Source: Vibrio parahaemolyticus (GTDB lineage Bacteria > Pseudomonadota > Gammaproteobacteria > Enterobacterales > Vibrionaceae). Taken from it: DNA of 64,000 nt. A program made the position numbers and the translations under genes. The DNA is taken from NCBI RefSeq assembly GCF_900460535.1, contig NZ_UHIL01000001.1, positions 496,001 to 560,000 of the forward strand, given 5' to 3'. The notes under the pieces were generated by a model that saw only the letters and a program-made list of their open reading frames with translations, was not told the origin of the DNA and ran no database searches. Shown here one piece after another: positions 37,701 to 46,700 of the stretch (positions within the stretch are counted from its first letter, which is position 1; every line of letters starts with the position of its first letter).

Positions 37701-39059
37701 ATGCACATTCATATCTTGGGTATCTGTGGCACGTTTATGGGCGGCGCAGCAATTTTAGCGCGTCAATTAGGGCATAAAGTGACGGGTTCTGATGCCAATG
37801 TTTACCCACCGATGAGCACATTGCTAGAGTCTCAAGGTATTGAAATTATTGAAGGCTTCGACCCGTCTCAACTCGATCCTCAACCTGACCTTGTGGTGAT
37901 TGGTAACGCGATGAGCCGTGGCAATCCGTGTGTTGAGCATGTACTTAATAGCAACATGCGTTACACCTCAGGACCACAATGGCTGAACGAATTTTTACTG
38001 CATGACCGTTGGGTGCTGGCTGTCTCCGGCACACACGGCAAAACGACCACTTCGAGCATGCTGGCGTGGATACTCGAAGACTGTGGTTATCAACCTGGTT
38101 TCCTCGTTGGTGGCGTGTTGGGTAACTTCGGTGTGTCGGCTCGTTTGGGCGAAAGCATGTTTTTTGTTGTTGAAGCGGACGAATATGACAGTGCTTTTTT
38201 CGATAAGCGTTCTAAGTTTGTGCATTACCATCCTCGCACTTTAATCATGAACAACCTTGAGTTCGATCATGCTGACATCTTCGATGATCTAGAAGCGATC
38301 AAGCGCCAATTCCATCATTTAGTACGAACGGTACCGGGCAATGGTTTGATCTTAGCACCGAAGCAGGATCAAGCTTTGGCGGATGTATTAGAGCGTGGCT
38401 GTTGGACGGAAAAACAGTTCTCTGGTGAGGATGGTGACTGGCAAGCGCACAAATTAGTGCTTGATGGCTCAAAATTTGAAGTTGCTTTGCAAGGCGAGAA
38501 GGTCGGTACCGTCGAATGGGATTTGGTGGGTGACCACAATGTGGATAATGCACTGATGGCGATCGCTGCCGCACGACACGTTGGTGTAACGCCAGAACTT
38601 GCTTGTCAGGCGTTGGGTCGTTTTATCAACACTAAGCGTCGTTTAGAGCTCAAAGGTGAAGAACAAGGCATCACGGTTTACGATGATTTCGCGCATCACC
38701 CTACGGCAATTGAACTGACACTGGGCGGTTTGCGTAACAAAGTGGGTGAAAAACGTATCCTTGCTGTATTGGAACCTCGCTCTGCCACCATGAAGCGTGG
38801 TGTTCATAAGAATACTCTCGCGGCTTCGCTACACAGCGCAGATGAAGTGTTCTTATTCCAGCCAGACAACATCGAATGGTCGGTGCAAGACATTGCTGAT
38901 CAATGCAAGCAGCCAGCGTTTGTCGATGCCGATATAGATAACTTTGTGGCTAAAATTGTCGAACGTGCTCAGCCTGGAGACCAAATTCTGGTAATGAGTA
39001 ACGGTGGCTTTGGTGGTATTCACGGAAAACTTCTTGAGCAGTTAAAACTAAAAGCCTGA
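37701..39059 (+). CDS. mpl: UDP-N-acetylmuramate:L-alanyl-gamma-D-glutamyl-meso-diaminopimelate ligase
   Basis: The 452-residue Mur-ligase family enzyme recycles the murein tripeptide by joining it to UDP-MurNAc. The N-terminal domain starts [15 protein letters not shown]. The ATP-binding P-loop is GTHGKTT (110-116), followed by [16 protein letters not shown] and [14 protein letters not shown], and the C-terminal domain carries [11 protein letters not shown] and [11 protein letters not shown]. The [11 protein letters not shown] and [10 protein letters not shown] segments are typical of Mpl rather than MurC. It is divergent from fbp and followed after five bases by ubiX. Confidence 0.96.
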   Translation: MHIHILGICGTFMGGAAILARQLGHKVTGSDANVYPPMSTLLESQGIEIIEGFDPSQLDPQPDLVVIGNAMSRGNPCVEHVLNSNMRYTSGPQWLNEFLLHDRWVLAVSGTHGKTTTSSMLAWILEDCGYQPGFLVGGVLGNFGVSARLGESMFFVVEADEYDSAFFDKRSKFVHYHPRTLIMNNLEFDHADIFDDLEAIKRQFHHLVRTVPGNGLILAPKQDQALADVLERGCWTEKQFSGEDGDWQAHKLVLDGSKFEVALQGEKVGTVEWDLVGDHNVDNALMAIAAARHVGVTPELACQALGRFINTKRRLELKGEEQGITVYDDFAHHPTAIELTLGGLRNKVGEKRILAVLEPRSATMKRGVHKNTLAASLHSADEVFLFQPDNIEWSVQDIADQCKQPAFVDADIDNFVAKIVERAQPGDQILVMSNGGFGGIHGKLLEQLKLKA

Positions 39060-39064
39060 TTGAT

Positions 39065-39703
39065 ATGCACAACAAAATACAACCCTCTCAGAAAAAAGCC
39101 ATCACGTTGGCATTAACGGGTGCCTCTGGTGCTCCTTATGGCCTTCGTCTTTTAGAATGTTTGGTCGCGGCGGATTATCATGTCTACGTTCTGATTTCTT
39201 CGGCGGCTCGCGTTGTGATGGCAACAGAGCACAACCTTAAGCTGCCAAGTGGGCCAGACGCCGCAAAGCAAGCGCTGGTGGAACATCTCAACTGTGATCC
39301 AAATAACATCACTGTTTGTGGTAAAGATGACTGGTTCTCACCGGTAGCGTCTGGCTCAGCGGCACCAAAGCAAATGGTGGTTTGCCCATGTTCAGCAGGA
39401 AGTGTTGCGGCGATCGCGCATGGCATGTCGGACAACTTGATCGAACGGGCGGCTGATGTGGTAATGAAAGAACGCGGGCAACTGTTGCTCGTGGTTCGTG
39501 AAACGCCATTTTCAACGCTGCATCTTGAGAACATGCACAAGCTATCGCAAATGGGCGTCACCATCATGCCAGCGGCCCCGGGCTTCTACCATCAGCCAAA
39601 GAGCATTGAAGACTTAGTGGATTTTATGGTGGCGAGAATTCTCGACCACTTAGGTATTGAGCAAGGTTTAGTGCCTCGTTGGGGCTATGACCAGCGCTCG
39701 TGA
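39065..39703 (+). CDS. ubiX: Flavin prenyltransferase UbiX
   Basis: The 212-residue protein makes prenylated FMN, the cofactor of the decarboxylase UbiD in ubiquinone synthesis. Motifs are [53 protein letters not shown] (dimethylallyl phosphate binding), [13 protein letters not shown] and MPAAPGFYH. It starts five bases after mpl, so the two genes are likely cotranscribed. A promoter and riboswitch for thiBPQ follow. Confidence 0.96.
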   Translation: MHNKIQPSQKKAITLALTGASGAPYGLRLLECLVAADYHVYVLISSAARVVMATEHNLKLPSGPDAAKQALVEHLNCDPNNITVCGKDDWFSPVASGSAAPKQMVVCPCSAGSVAAIAHGMSDNLIERAADVVMKERGQLLLVVRETPFSTLHLENMHKLSQMGVTIMPAAPGFYHQPKSIEDLVDFMVARILDHLGIEQGLVPRWGYDQRS

Positions 39704-39708
39704 GCTGA

Positions 39709-39737
39709 TTGTGTAACCACTCAAATACCTTTACAAT
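39709..39737 (+). promoter_or_regulatory. thiBPQ promoter
   Basis: TTGTGT (39709-39714) and TACAAT (39732-39737) are 17 bp apart. The -10 is near consensus, the -35 weak. Transcription would start just before the TPP riboswitch aptamer. Confidence 0.5.
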
Positions 39738-39744
39738 CCATCCA

Positions 39745-39870
39745 ACTCATCGGGGAGCAAACCCATTTTGCATTGAGTCAATCAATGCATTTGGGCGCTG
39801 AGACCTAAGTGCTTTACTAGGGACCCGTATTACCTGAACCAGATAATGCTGGCGTAGGAATTGAGTCTGG
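39745..39870 (+). promoter_or_regulatory. TPP riboswitch (thi-box) controlling thiBPQ
   Basis: The leader contains the conserved thi-box elements in order: CGGGGAGC, GCTGAGA (39797-39803), GGGACCC, ACCTGAACC (39832-39840), and CCAG-ATAAT-GCTGG-CGTAGGAA. ACTCA (39745-39749) and TGAGT (39862-39866) close the aptamer. Binding of thiamine pyrophosphate should lower expression of the uptake operon. The 80 bases between the aptamer and the thiB start are the expression platform. I cannot tell transcriptional from translational control. Confidence 0.93.
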
Positions 39871-39949
39871 ATATTGGAAATCCTTAATAGCCGCCTCAAA
39901 CCCTGTGCCGCTCAACTTATTTCTCTGAAATACTCATGGAGAGCGAGCA

Positions 39950-40942
39950 GTGAAAACCACTCTAAATCTGATTGCCCTAGCTGCAATCACTTCTACTTCA
40001 GCGTTTGCCGCTGAAAACACATTAACCATCTATACCTACGACTCTTTTGCCGCAGATTGGGGGCCGGGTCCTAAAATCGAGCAAGCTTTTGAAGCAAAAT
40101 GTGGCTGTGACGTTAACTTCGTAGCGTTGGACGATGGTGTGTCGATCCTGAATCGTCTTCGTCTTGAAGGCGGTAATAGTAAAGCCGACATCGTGTTAGG
40201 TTTGGATAACAACCTGATGGCAGAAGCGAAGAAAACCGGTCTGCTTACCGAGCACAATGTGGATACGGCCAACACAGTGTTACCAAACGGTTGGAGCGAT
40301 ACGACGTTTGTACCGTACGATTACGGCTACTTCGCGTTTGTGTACAACAAAGAGAAACTGGCTAATCCGCCGAAAAGCATGAAAGAGCTGGTGGAAACGC
40401 GCGACGATTTGAAAGTGATTTATCAAGATCCGCGTACGTCAACGCCGGGCCAAGGTTTGATGCTGTGGATGAAATCCATTTATGGCGACGATGTGACGCA
40501 AGCGTGGCAGAAGCTAGCAAGCAAAACCGTAACGGTCACGAAAGGTTGGTCAGAAGCGTATTCCATGTTCCTTAACGGCGAGTCGGACTTGGTGCTTTCT
40601 TATACCACGTCACCTGCGTACCACTTAATTGCGGAAAACGATTCAAAGTTTGCGACGGCGAATTTTGCTGAAGGCCACTACATGCAAGTTGAAGTAGCCG
40701 CCAAAGTGAAAGGGTCAAAAAATTCAGAACTTGCTGATCAGTTTATGAATTTCATTTTAAGTGATGAGTTCCAATCAGCGATGCCAACGGGCAACTGGAT
40801 GTACCCAGTTACTGACGTTGAGTTACCTAAAGGTTTTGAAACCTTGAGTGTTCCAAGCAAGTCGTTGAGCTTTAGTGCTGATGAAGTGGCAAAAATGCGT
40901 AAGTCTTGGATTCGCGAATGGCAAAGCGCACTGACGTTTTAG
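39950..40942 (+). CDS. thiB: Thiamine/TPP ABC transporter substrate-binding protein
   Basis: The 330-residue periplasmic protein has a signal peptide (cleavage after SAFA, residue 20). Family segments include NTLTIYTYDSFAADWGPGPK, FEAKCGCDVNFVALDDGVS, PYDYGYFAFVYNKEK and SDLVLSYTTSPAYHL. It binds thiamine, its monophosphate and pyrophosphate and delivers them to ThiP. The first gene after the TPP riboswitch, it carries GAGAGCGAGCAG before a GTG-ATG arrangement. Length is as in E. coli ThiB (327). Confidence 0.96.
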   Translation: MKTTLNLIALAAITSTSAFAAENTLTIYTYDSFAADWGPGPKIEQAFEAKCGCDVNFVALDDGVSILNRLRLEGGNSKADIVLGLDNNLMAEAKKTGLLTEHNVDTANTVLPNGWSDTTFVPYDYGYFAFVYNKEKLANPPKSMKELVETRDDLKVIYQDPRTSTPGQGLMLWMKSIYGDDVTQAWQKLASKTVTVTKGWSEAYSMFLNGESDLVLSYTTSPAYHLIAENDSKFATANFAEGHYMQVEVAAKVKGSKNSELADQFMNFILSDEFQSAMPTGNWMYPVTDVELPKGFETLSVPSKSLSFSADEVAKMRKSWIREWQSALTF

Positions 40943-40983
40943 CTGACGTTTCCTCCCTCATCTAAATGAGATAGGTTTTACCT

Positions 40984-42570
40984 TTGAATTCTGTTCCAAA
41001 AATAGGTTTAGGGGTCGCGATGATCATCGCGACCTTTGTTATTTCTGCCCTAGGTGCTTTGATTGTTCAAGCCCCTTCACTTTATGTGTCTGTGGTATGG
41101 GACGACCCGTATTATCAACATGTCACCAAGTTCAGCTTTTACCAAGCTTTTCTTTCCACACTGCTCAGTGTTGGTTTTGCCATTCCAGTTGCGCACGCAC
41201 TTTCGCGTCGCCAATTTTGGGGTAAATCATTACTGCTTAAGCTATTTGCATCGACACTGGTTTTGCCGGTTTTGGTTGGTGTTTTTGGGCTATTAGCGAT
41301 TTATGGCAACAGCGGTTTGTTAGCGCAGTGGCTGCAAGGTTTCGACACCAAAATCCCATTTTCTATTTATGGTTTGAATGGCATCTTACTTGCCCATGTG
41401 TTCTTTAATTTACCTTACGCGGCACGCTTGCTGCTGCAAGCCTTGGAGTCTATCCCTGCTGAGCAACACAAGCTGTGTGCGCATCTTGGTATGAGCCATT
41501 GGGATAAGTTTCGCTGGGTGGAGTGGCCGCGTTTAAGGCAGCAACTTCCTCACGTTTGTGGCTTGGTATTTATGTTGTGCTTCACCAGTTTTGCCACTGT
41601 GATGGCGCTGGGTGGCGGGCCAAAATCCACCACTATTGAGCTAGCCATCTATCAAGCGATTAAGTTTGATTTTGATTTGCAAGCTGGTGCGTTATTAGCG
41701 TTGTGGCAGATGCTGTTGTGTGGACTACTTGCGATTGGAGTACAGAAGTTAACAAAGCCTGTTGCTATCAGTGCTGGCAGCACATCGGTACAGCAATTTT
41801 TAACGAAGGATCATGGGTGGTCAAAAGCATGGGATAGCTTTTGGATCATAGGTGCCTTTTTACTGGTGATACCGCCGTTACTGATGGTGTTACTGAGTGG
41901 TATCAACCAACAAGTTTGGACGGTGTTAACCGATGAACGTTTTTGGTCTGCGTTATCTAACTCGCTCAAAGTTGCAGGGTTAGCCAGTGCGCTTGCGGTC
42001 GCTGCGGGAGTGTCTATATTGTTGACCAGTCGCCGTTGGCGTTTGCAGTATAAAAACACGCGAGCTGATCAAATAGAGTTAATCGGTACCATTATTCTAG
42101 TGACGCCGGGGCTGGTGATTAGCACTGGCCTATTCTTACTACTGCGATCATTTACCGATGTTTTTAGCTTGGCGTTTTTTGTCGTGATTTTGGTGAATGG
42201 TTTGATGGCTTTGCCTTACGTGATCAAAACGCTAGCGCAACCGATGCTGCACATTGAGCAACAGTATCAGTATGTCTGTGCCAGCTTAGGCATGCGTGGC
42301 TGGCAACGATTTAAAGTGGTGGAGTGGCAGGCGCTGCGCAAGCCGTTTGCACATGCGTTTGCGATCAGCTTTATGTTTGCAATAGGGGATTTAAGCGCGA
42401 TAGCGCTGTTTGGTGGACAAGAATTTCGTACCTTACCTCTGTATTTGTTCCAGTTGCTCGGCAGTTATCAGATGGACGCCGCTGCGGTGGTGTCCGTGAC
42501 GTTATTGTTGTTGAGTGTGGGCTGTTTTGCCTTGATAGAGAAAGTATTGAAAGCGAAGGAGAAAGCATAA
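40984..42570 (+). CDS. thiP: Thiamine/TPP ABC transporter permease
   Basis: The 528-residue inner-membrane protein has about 12 helices in two homologous halves. Each half has a cytoplasmic EAA-type loop (CAHLGMSHWDKFRWVEWPRL and CASLGMRGWQRFKVVEWQAL) that contacts ThiQ. An in-frame stop at 40972-40974 means translation must begin after it. The first possible start is TTG at 40984 with ATAGG upstream, and the next ATG (41020) would cut into the first helix. The TTG start is therefore likely. The stop overlaps the thiQ start (TAATG). Confidence 0.93.
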   Translation: MNSVPKIGLGVAMIIATFVISALGALIVQAPSLYVSVVWDDPYYQHVTKFSFYQAFLSTLLSVGFAIPVAHALSRRQFWGKSLLLKLFASTLVLPVLVGVFGLLAIYGNSGLLAQWLQGFDTKIPFSIYGLNGILLAHVFFNLPYAARLLLQALESIPAEQHKLCAHLGMSHWDKFRWVEWPRLRQQLPHVCGLVFMLCFTSFATVMALGGGPKSTTIELAIYQAIKFDFDLQAGALLALWQMLLCGLLAIGVQKLTKPVAISAGSTSVQQFLTKDHGWSKAWDSFWIIGAFLLVIPPLLMVLLSGINQQVWTVLTDERFWSALSNSLKVAGLASALAVAAGVSILLTSRRWRLQYKNTRADQIELIGTIILVTPGLVISTGLFLLLRSFTDVFSLAFFVVILVNGLMALPYVIKTLAQPMLHIEQQYQYVCASLGMRGWQRFKVVEWQALRKPFAHAFAISFMFAIGDLSAIALFGGQEFRTLPLYLFQLLGSYQMDAAAVVSVTLLLLSVGCFALIEKVLKAKEKA

Positions 42571-43274
42571 TGCTAGTGTTGGATGATGTGCAGTACACCT
42601 ACCAACGTGAACTGTTTCGTTTTGAGTTGAGCATTGAACGTGGTCAGATTGTATCGTTGATGGGGCCGAGTGGGGCAGGGAAATCAACCTTGCTGGCTCT
42701 GGTTGCAGGATTCATCCATCTTGACCAAGGTGACATTTGGGTTGATGGTGAGTCGATTGTGCGCAAAGAGCCTTATCAGCGTCCTTTCTCCATGCTGTTC
42801 CAAGAGCATAACTTGTTTTCTCACTTGTCAGTGCGTGACAACATTGGCTTAGGTTTACACCCAGGGCTAAAGCTCACGGTAGACCAAAAACGTCAGGTTG
42901 AACAAGCTGCGCAGCAAGTTGGCGTTGCAGAGTACCTCGACCGTTTGCCTGAGCACCTTTCTGGAGGGCAGCGTCAACGTGTTGCCTTAGCGCGTTGTTT
43001 TGTTCAGCCTCATCCGATGTGGCTGTTGGATGAGCCTTTCTCGGCACTTGATCCAGTGTTGCGTGAAGAGATGCTGAGCTTGGTAAAAAAACTGGCTGCG
43101 GAGCGCGGAATTACCGTGTTGATGGTTACGCATCATCTTAGTGATGCCAAAGCGATTGCAAGTCACTTTGCCTTTGTTGCTAACGGAAAAGTAGAAGCGG
43201 TGGGTGAGATTGATGCCCTGACTGCCGAGCATCCCAGCAAGACCCTACAGGCCTTCGTTCGCGCCGCCGGATAA
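42570..43274 (+). CDS. thiQ: Thiamine/TPP ABC transporter ATP-binding protein
   Basis: The 234-residue ATPase starts MLVLDDVQYTYQRELFRFEL. It has Walker A GPSGAGKST (32-40), Q-loop SMLFQEHNLFSHLSV, signature LSGGQRQRVALAR, Walker B WLLDEPFSALD and the switch His in VTHH. The frame is open far upstream, but the ATG overlapping the thiP stop, with AAGGAG nearby, gives the normal ThiQ length. A strong terminator follows the gene. Confidence 0.96.
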   Translation: MLVLDDVQYTYQRELFRFELSIERGQIVSLMGPSGAGKSTLLALVAGFIHLDQGDIWVDGESIVRKEPYQRPFSMLFQEHNLFSHLSVRDNIGLGLHPGLKLTVDQKRQVEQAAQQVGVAEYLDRLPEHLSGGQRQRVALARCFVQPHPMWLLDEPFSALDPVLREEMLSLVKKLAAERGITVLMVTHHLSDAKAIASHFAFVANGKVEAVGEIDALTAEHPSKTLQAFVRAAG

Positions 43275-43287
43275 TGATGAGAGATAC

Positions 43288-43319
43288 AAAAAAGGTTGAT
43301 GCGAGCATCAACCTTTTTT
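43288..43319. terminator. bidirectional terminator between thiQ and the stress-protein gene
   Basis: AAAAAAGGTTGATG (43288-43301), loop CGAG, CATCAACCTTTTTT (43306-43319). It is a 14-pair perfect stem with A and T runs at its base, serving two convergent operons. Confidence 0.92.
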
Positions 43320-43341
43320 CTTTTCTTGAGTGGCCGTAAGC

Positions 43342-43779
43342 TTAACCTTGCGGCTTCACTACCATCACGTTGATTGGAGAATACTCCACAACTTTACTTG
43401 CAACCGAACCAAGCATCACTTTGTTAATTTTCGAACGCTTGTGACTTGGCATGATAATAAGGTCTGCGCCCAAACGCTCGGCGTAATCAAGAATTGTTGC
43501 GTAAGCTTTGCCTTCGGCAACGTGCACTTTGTAAATCACTTCATCATCAATGTGCTCGCTGGCAAATGCTTTTAGCTGCTGCTTCACATCTTGCTTCATT
43601 TTCGCCGCTGCGTCTTTTGGGAAGTAAGTGGCGACCATCGACATGTGAATACCTGGCAAAACAGTGAGCAGGTGGATTTCTGCGTTTGCTTGTTTTGCTT
43701 GCCACACCGCCAGTTCAACCGCTCGGTCTGAGAAGCCTTGGTCATTTAGATCAACCGGAACAAGAATTTGTTTATACAT
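43342..43779 (-). CDS. Universal stress protein, UspA superfamily
   Basis: The 145-residue protein has the Usp fold: MYKQILVPVDLNDQGFSDRA, AEIHLLTVLPG, ADLIIMPSHKRSKINKVMLG and SVASKVVEYSPINVMVVK. The nucleotide motif G-2x-G-9x-G(S/T) is altered to P-2x-K-9x-GS, so both first glycines are missing and ATP binding is doubtful. It lies 44 bases after the TRAP permease gene on the same strand. In Halomonas the Usp protein TeaD is encoded with, and modulates, the TRAP transporter TeaABC, so a similar link is possible here. Confidence 0.88.
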   Translation of the reverse strand: MYKQILVPVDLNDQGFSDRAVELAVWQAKQANAEIHLLTVLPGIHMSMVATYFPKDAAAKMKQDVKQQLKAFASEHIDDEVIYKVHVAEGKAYATILDYAERLGADLIIMPSHKRSKINKVMLGSVASKVVEYSPINVMVVKPQG

Positions 43780-43796
43780 TCAATGTCTCTCACTAA

Positions 43797-43816
43797 GGCC
43801 CCAGATCCGCGGGGCC
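43797..43816 (-). repeat. hairpin between TRAP permease and usp gene
   Basis: GGCCCC (43797-43802) and GGGGCC (43811-43816) form a six-pair GC-only stem with an eight-base loop. No T tract follows on the minus strand. It could act as an mRNA processing or stability element inside the operon. Confidence 0.45.
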
Positions 43817-43823
43817 AAATCGG

Positions 43824-46403
43824 TTATGCGCTCAGTTGTTCCTTGCGAGCACGACGTTTTTGGTTCATGGCAAGTACCAGCAGAAGAATCAAGCAAGGTA
43901 CAAATACCCATTCTTTCATTGGACGATCCGCGTCTTGAACGACCCATTTGATTTCCCAATCAAAGTCGATACCAGATGACTCCGCAGGGCTACCAAATTC
44001 AACCATGTCGACGACCATTTTGCCGTCGTTCTCAGTCAGCATCAGACCCATTGAAGAGATACGCTCTTCAGCCGTCGTTGCTCTGTCTTCGAATGGCAGA
44101 CGTACCGTTTTCTCGACGTATTCGCCTTCGAGGTTTTGTCCGGCAACACGTAACTCAATGGATTCTCCTACATTTAGGTTTTCCGTGATTTGAGCTATCT
44201 CAACCCCAGGAGAAAGAACTTTCGCTGGGTATAACATGTCCCACCAAAAACCAGGTCGGAAGAATGAGAAAGTTAATACTAATAATAGGACGGTTTCCCA
44301 CCACTTGTTACGAGTCAGCCACCATCCCTGCGTAGCGGCAGAGAAGATCAGCATCGCAATGATGGAAGAGATTACCGTGAGTGCTAAATGCCACCAAGAA
44401 TCGATACCCATCAACAATAATTGGGTATTGAAAACAAACATGAATGGCAGAATGGCGGTTCTAATATCGTAGGTAAAGCCTTGGATACCGGTGCGAATTG
44501 GATCGGACTTCGCGATTGCTGCAGCGGCAAAGGCAGCCAGACCGACCGGTGGTGTATCATCGGCGAGAATACCGAAATAGAACACGAACAAGTGCACCGC
44601 AATCAGTGGAATGATAAGACCGTGCGCTGCGCCGAGCGTTACGATGACTGGCGCCATTAGCGTTGATACTACAATGTAGTTTGCTGTGGTAGGCAGACCC
44701 ATACCGAGAATCAGACTGATAACCGCAGTAAACAGCAGCATTAGGATGACACTACCGCCAGAGATAAACTCAACAAAGTCCGTCATCACCAAGCCGATAC
44801 CAGTTAGCGTCACAACGCCAACAACCGTACCTGCCGCCGCAGTTGCGACACCGATACCGATCATGTTGCGAGCACCAGCCACCAAGCTTTCAGCGAGATC
44901 GACAAAACCCTCTTTGGTTTGTTGTACTAGGTCGCCTTCTTTCGCAAGTAACGCCATCAGAGGGCGTTGTGTTAGCAAAATGAAGACCATAAAGACGGTC
45001 GCCCAAAATGCTGATAAGCCAGGTGAGAAGCGCTCTACTGTTAAACACCAAACCAGTACCACGATAGGTAGCAGGTAGTGTAAGCCAGACTTCACTGTAG
45101 GACCCGGATCTGGCACTTCAGTCAGCTCCGCATCAATCTCAATTGCGCCATCTTTCATGTGGTTCGCAGAAATTTTTACGAGGCCGACGTAGGCGATGAG
45201 TAGCGCGATCGTTACTATCGTAGTCGCTGCGTCGCCAAAGACATCTTTCGTCCAACCTACACCGTAGTACACTAAAGCGCTGATTACACACAGACCTAAA
45301 ATGGTAGCCGTGAATGAAAGTAGGCTTTGCAGTAACGTTGGATTATGACGACGAGGTAAGCCAGTCATGCCCGCTTTACATGCTTCAAGGTGAACGATGT
45401 AAATCAACGCGATGTAGGAAATCAGCGCTGGAAGTAATGCCGCTTTGATAACCTCTACGTAAGAAATCCCAACGTATTCCACCATCAAAAATGCTGCCGC
45501 GCCCATGATTGGCGGGGTTAGCTGACCATTGGTTGACGCTGCTACTTCAACGGCACCCGCTTTTGTGCCCGGGAAGCCGACTCGTTTCATCAATGGAATG
45601 GTAAAAGTACCCGTGGTTACGACGTTTGCGATCGATGATCCTGAAACCAGACCCGATAGACCAGATGCGACAACTGCGGCTTTAGCTGGGCCGCCTTTCA
45701 TATGACCAAGTAGAGAAAATGCGACTTTAATGAAGTAAGCACCCGCACCCGCACGCTCTAGCATCGCGCCAAACAGTACAAACAAGAATACGAAAGAAGT
45801 GGATACACCTAACGCAACACCAAATACCCCTTCGGTGGTTAGCCACAGATGCGACATCGCTTTACCTAAGCTTGCGCCTTTGTGGGCTATGACATCTGGC
45901 ATGTATGGGCCTGCAAACGTGTAAGTCAGGAACACGGCGGCCACAACCATTAGCGGAGGCCCTAATGCACGACGAGTCGCTTCAAGTAGCAATATCATGC
46001 CAACGACCGCAACCACAATATCGGCAGTGGTGGGCGCGCCGGAACGTCCTGCGAGTTCGGTGTAGAAAAGGTAGATATAGGCAGCCGAAAAGCTACCCGC
46101 TAACGCGAGAATCCAATCCACAAGAGGAATGTGATCACGCGGAGAGTTCTTCATTGCCGGATAAGCAGTGAAGGCCAAAAATATCGCGAAAGTGAGGTGA
46201 ATCGCTCGCGCTTCAGTGTCATTCAGTACGCCAAAATTGAAAATAAATGGTAGCGGGGAGGCGTACCATAATTGAAATAGTGACCAACACAGAGGGACTA
46301 ACCAAAGGATTCGTCCTTGCACTCCCGAAGGGTTACGTGCGCCCGTGTCTGCTTGAGCCACCATTTCTTGCACATCTTGAGACGGAGTCTTATTCGTCGC
46401 CAT
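43824..46403 (-). CDS. TRAP transporter permease, 4TM/12TM fusion with C-terminal DUF3394-like domain
   Basis: The 859-residue membrane protein joins the small (DctQ-like, N-terminal) and large (DctM-like) TRAP subunits. Large-subunit motifs include GLSGLVSGSSIANVVTTGTF, NGQLTPPIMGAAAFLMVEY, ILGMGLPTTANYIVVSTLMA and FYFGILADDTPPVGLAAFAA. The last 150 residues (after about 700) hold a few helices and a periplasmic part with VGESIELRVAGQNLEGEYVE, resembling the DUF3394 extension. Such fusions work with TAXI receptors to import organic acids by ion gradients. The substrate is not known. The ATG with AAGGAA upstream is chosen over an earlier start. Confidence 0.92.
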   Translation of the reverse strand: MATNKTPSQDVQEMVAQADTGARNPSGVQGRILWLVPLCWSLFQLWYASPLPFIFNFGVLNDTEARAIHLTFAIFLAFTAYPAMKNSPRDHIPLVDWILALAGSFSAAYIYLFYTELAGRSGAPTTADIVVAVVGMILLLEATRRALGPPLMVVAAVFLTYTFAGPYMPDVIAHKGASLGKAMSHLWLTTEGVFGVALGVSTSFVFLFVLFGAMLERAGAGAYFIKVAFSLLGHMKGGPAKAAVVASGLSGLVSGSSIANVVTTGTFTIPLMKRVGFPGTKAGAVEVAASTNGQLTPPIMGAAAFLMVEYVGISYVEVIKAALLPALISYIALIYIVHLEACKAGMTGLPRRHNPTLLQSLLSFTATILGLCVISALVYYGVGWTKDVFGDAATTIVTIALLIAYVGLVKISANHMKDGAIEIDAELTEVPDPGPTVKSGLHYLLPIVVLVWCLTVERFSPGLSAFWATVFMVFILLTQRPLMALLAKEGDLVQQTKEGFVDLAESLVAGARNMIGIGVATAAAGTVVGVVTLTGIGLVMTDFVEFISGGSVILMLLFTAVISLILGMGLPTTANYIVVSTLMAPVIVTLGAAHGLIIPLIAVHLFVFYFGILADDTPPVGLAAFAAAAIAKSDPIRTGIQGFTYDIRTAILPFMFVFNTQLLLMGIDSWWHLALTVISSIIAMLIFSAATQGWWLTRNKWWETVLLLVLTFSFFRPGFWWDMLYPAKVLSPGVEIAQITENLNVGESIELRVAGQNLEGEYVEKTVRLPFEDRATTAEERISSMGLMLTENDGKMVVDMVEFGSPAESSGIDFDWEIKWVVQDADRPMKEWVFVPCLILLLVLAMNQKRRARKEQLSA

Positions 46404-46700
46404 GTACTTTTTCCTTATTATTGATGGTCCTGTCCGTTCTTCTATCGAGAACCACACTTCGCCTTTATCAGTGTAGTGAATGGAGCGAAGTTTGCTTTCG
46501 AGTATTCCGCTGCCGAATCACAAAGCAAGAGTACCTAGTGCTTTGTTGGCGGCGTTAAAGTGTCTTCTTGGGTATTGAGTGCGCAGTTCTAAGAAAAACT
46601 GGCAAATGAACAAAGCATGCTGGTTCAATGTGCTACAACCAGCATACTCAATCAGGCAGAAAACCATCTTTTTCTGCCTGAGATTGAAATAAGTGAGTGC
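46404..46700 (-). other. intercistronic region between TAXI receptor and TRAP permease, with hairpin
   Basis: The 297-base gap contains CAGGCAGAAAA (46653-46663) and TTTTCTGCCTG (46670-46680), a perfect 11-bp stem with a six-base loop 21 bases after the receptor stop. On the minus strand no T run follows. I see no ORF with a ribosome-binding site. The hairpin probably stabilises the receptor mRNA or causes partial termination, so receptor would exceed permease. Confidence 0.55.

Noticed and set aside
42324..42569. Upstream extension of the thiQ frame
   Set aside because: The extension lies inside thiP in another frame. The ATG overlapping the thiP stop gives a normal ThiQ with Walker A near residue 32.
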